A stretch of DNA of 5,874 bases from an uncultured Senegalimassilia sp. Its GTDB lineage: Bacteria > Actinomycetota > Coriobacteriia > Coriobacteriales > Eggerthellaceae. Of this stretch, positions 4,486 to 5,874 are shown piece after piece. The stretch covers positions 1 through 5,874 of the forward strand of contig CALEWN010000018.1 in assembly GCA_937925385.1 (NCBI GenBank). Reading direction: 5' to 3'. Numbering within the stretch: the first letter of the stretch is position 1; each line of letters starts with the position of its first letter. The translations under genes were made by a program, and so were the position numbers. Under the pieces are notes generated by a model. That model searched no databases. It saw only the letters and a program-made list of their open reading frames with translations, and was not told the DNA's origin.

Positions 4486-4941
4486 TCATCCTTCCGCCCA
4501 TTGAAGGGCCGCTATCTCTGACGGGGTCAGCACGTCGATGCCCTGGGCCTCGCACTCGTCCCTCATGCCGTTGACGAGCCGCGAGAACTCCGCGGAATCC
4601 ATCTTGGAAGACCCCTTGTAGACCTTGACCATCCGCATGGGCCTGCCGCCTACCTGGCGCGCAGGCCCCGCGTTGTAGTATTCGAAGTAATCGCCGAGCG
4701 GCACGCGCGCGTCCACCTCGAACGCCTCGCACGACCCGTAGTCGCGCAGCATCCCCAGATGCACCTCGGAATCGGCCATGCCAAGCTTCGCCGCCAGGCG
4801 GTTGAGCATGGCCCAGTAGTAGGCGTTCTGGGTCAGCGTGCGGCGCCTGCGCACGTCGCTGACGACGTACTCCCGCGAGCCGTCCGCCCGCATCAGCGCC
4901 GCTATGCACCGGGCCTTGTCCCCGCGCGCCAGCTCGGCCAT
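4486..4941 (-). CDS. NinB-like phage recombination protein
   Basis: This is a 151-residue protein. RRRRTLTQNAYYWAMLNRLA (31-50) resembles the Q-N-x-x-Y-W motif of NinB/Orf-type phage recombination mediators. The central YFEYY (85-89) and the VYKGSSKMDSAEFSRLVNGM segment (107-126) fit a family widely found beside Bet/RecT genes in phages. The last part, ECEAQGIDVLTPSEIAAL, is also typical. Lambda NinB (Orf) binds single-stranded DNA and can replace RecFOR functions; assigning the same role here rests on the motif, the size and the position between the annealing protein and SSB. The ATG at 4941 lies 1 base after the Bet stop, with GAGG upstream. A MuF- or RusA-like role seems less likely because no acidic catalytic pattern is evident. 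Confidence 0.7.
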   Translation of the reverse strand: MAELARGDKARCIAALMRADGSREYVVSDVRRRRTLTQNAYYWAMLNRLAAKLGMADSEVHLGMLRDYGSCEAFEVDARVPLGDYFEYYNAGPARQVGGRPMRMVKVYKGSSKMDSAEFSRLVNGMRDECEAQGIDVLTPSEIAALQWAEG

Positions 4942-4942
4942 G

Positions 4943-5818
4943 CTAGGCCGCCTCTGCGGCGTGCTCGCCGTAGCTGCGCGCCATCTCCTCGAACCACTGC
5001 GCCGTGTAACCCAGCTCCGTCAGGCGCGCCTCGTCGCGGTCCATCGGTATCTGCTGGGCCTGCCACTCGGCCTGCGCGCGGGCGTCCAGCTCCTCGCCTT
5101 CGAGGCCGGTGGTGGCGGCGCACCATGCGCGCATCGCCTTCCACAGGTCGTTGCGCGCCTCCATCAGGCTCGGCGGCTCGATGACCTCGGCCTCGACCTC
5201 GATGGGCTGCTCGGCCTGCTCTGGCTGCTCGGGCCGCTCCTCCTGTCCGTCGACGCCCATCTCCGCCGCGTCGTAGAGGCCCTGGAACTCGTCCGGGAAC
5301 GCCTCGCGCAGCGCGTGGACCATGGCCACCTTGCGAATCATCGTGCCGGGCATCTTCGCCCAGCTGCCGCCGAGCTTGCCGTCCTTGCGGCGGTTGGCGT
5401 ACTCCTCGAAGGCCACGCTGTCGTAGATTGGCACGTCGTAGCCCTCGACGAACACCTTGCACCAGCCGCCCACGACCGTCTCGCCGGGCAGCACCATGGA
5501 GCCTTCGCGCTCCTTGCCCTTGCCGTCGCAGGTGACGAAGATGCCCGCCTGCATGCCCTTGAAGCGCGGGTTCGCCTGCGCTCGCTTGGTGTAGACGTCC
5601 TTGCCCACGACAAGCGACGCGGGCTTGTCCCCGTACTTCACCAGGTACGCCTCGCGGATGAAGGGGTTGAGCCGCTGCGCCTTGCACAGCTCCACGAACA
5701 GCTTCACCTCGCGCTGCGTGACCGCCGGGTTGTCGCAGAACACCCTCACGACGTCCACGTCCGTGATCGTAATCTCCTGCCCCGACGAGTCCTTGTACTT
5801 AGCCAGCTCCTTGGCCAT
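4943..5818 (-). CDS. Bet/RecT-family single-strand annealing recombinase
   Basis: This 291-residue protein belongs to the RecT/Redbeta superfamily, closest to the phage Bet type. These proteins coat single-stranded DNA and anneal it to a complementary strand. The diagnostic block is LCKAQRLNPFIREAYLVKYG (44-63), followed by VVGKDVYTKRAQANPRF (70-86), VVGGWCKV (115-122) and the W-x-K-M-P-x-T-M-I-R-K-V-A segment (153-165) with HALREAFPDEFQGLYDAAEMG (168-188). The core ends near 190. A Pro/Glu/Gln linker (about 193-217) joins it to an extra helical region of about 75 residues, which is variable in this family and may bind partners such as SSB. The start at 5818 has AGGAGG 8 bases upstream. The paired 5'-3' exonuclease is not in this window and could be upstream to the right. 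Confidence 0.93.
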   Translation of the reverse strand: MAKELAKYKDSSGQEITITDVDVVRVFCDNPAVTQREVKLFVELCKAQRLNPFIREAYLVKYGDKPASLVVGKDVYTKRAQANPRFKGMQAGIFVTCDGKGKEREGSMVLPGETVVGGWCKVFVEGYDVPIYDSVAFEEYANRRKDGKLGGSWAKMPGTMIRKVAMVHALREAFPDEFQGLYDAAEMGVDGQEERPEQPEQAEQPIEVEAEVIEPPSLMEARNDLWKAMRAWCAATTGLEGEELDARAQAEWQAQQIPMDRDEARLTELGYTAQWFEEMARSYGEHAAEAA

Positions 5819-5821
5819 CTC

Positions 5822-5874
5822 TCACGCCTCCTGAATCCTGCACATGCGGTCGGCTACGTGGCCCCGCATCCATT
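5822..5874 (-). CDS. C-terminal end of an upstream gene (partial)
   Basis: A frame enters from the right edge and reads WMRGHVADRMCRIQEA, then stops at TGA 5824-5822, four bases before the bet ATG. That spacing, with the bet ribosome binding site inside its last codons, is the usual junction in this operon. It is too short to assign a family. Of the other two frames, one hits a stop and the other runs out of frame into bet. Confidence 0.45.
   Translation of the reverse strand, partial: WMRGHVADRMCRIQEA
5827..5832 (-). promoter_or_regulatory. Canonical ribosome binding site of bet
   Basis: AGGAGG lies 8 bases upstream of the ATG at 5818 and decides that start. No promoter is visible in the remaining bases to the right edge, so the operon promoter must lie outside the window. 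Confidence 0.75.

Noticed and set aside
4902..5687. A 261-codon minus-strand frame overlapping bet
   Set aside because: It is dominated by Arg, Gly and Ala and is out of frame with the unmistakable Bet protein.

Overview
This window is an early-gene block of a tailed phage or prophage. Every supported gene lies on the minus strand, so transcription runs from the right edge to the left. Genes are packed end to start, mostly through 4-base ATGA or GTGA overlaps or gaps of a few bases, which indicates one polycistronic operon. The DNA is G+C-rich (hand-counted 60-base rows run from 55% in the methyltransferase to 77% in the helicase-loader gene). High G+C and the phage-type families suggest a high-G+C host, perhaps a gut actinobacterium such as a Coriobacteriia member; that host guess is inference only.

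In order of transcription: (1) Recombination, 5874-4486: the tail of an unidentified gene, a Bet/RecT single-strand annealing protein, and a small NinB-like recombination protein. (2) Replication, 4482-2631: a single-stranded DNA-binding protein, a DnaD-like replication initiator (DUF6291-like N-terminus and phage-type C-terminal domain), and a DnaC-like helicase-loader ATPase. (3) Small genes, 2634-1912: a 49-residue protein, an HNH endonuclease, and a 71-residue protein of unknown function, with a strong inverted repeat just after the HNH gene. (4) DNA modification and anti-restriction, 1915-170: a C5-cytosine DNA methyltransferase split by a -1 frameshift, a Lar-like double zinc-ribbon protein, and a 77-residue protein with a possible NUMOD1/HTH-like C-terminus. 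The left 169 bases hold no gene I can support.

The most notable signal is inside the initiator gene. About 120 bases (3672-3791) carry six phased copies of a TTTCCG core, centred on the near-palindrome GGTTTCCGAAACC, at spacings of 21, 24, 21, 24 and 21 bases. A strongly strand-asymmetric, low-G+C stretch (about 40% G+C, 82% G+T on the plus strand) lies directly beside it. Iterons plus an easily melted flank inside an initiator gene, followed by a helicase-loader gene, is the layout of the lambda O-ori-P module, so this is a good candidate for the phage replication origin. The same repeats encode three 15-residue units in the protein linker.

The second notable point is the methyltransferase. 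Motifs I-VIII are in one frame and motifs IX-X in another, and a strong internal Shine-Dalgarno sequence and ATG sit just before motif IX. It may be a pseudogene, a sequencing error, a frameshifted product or a two-part enzyme.
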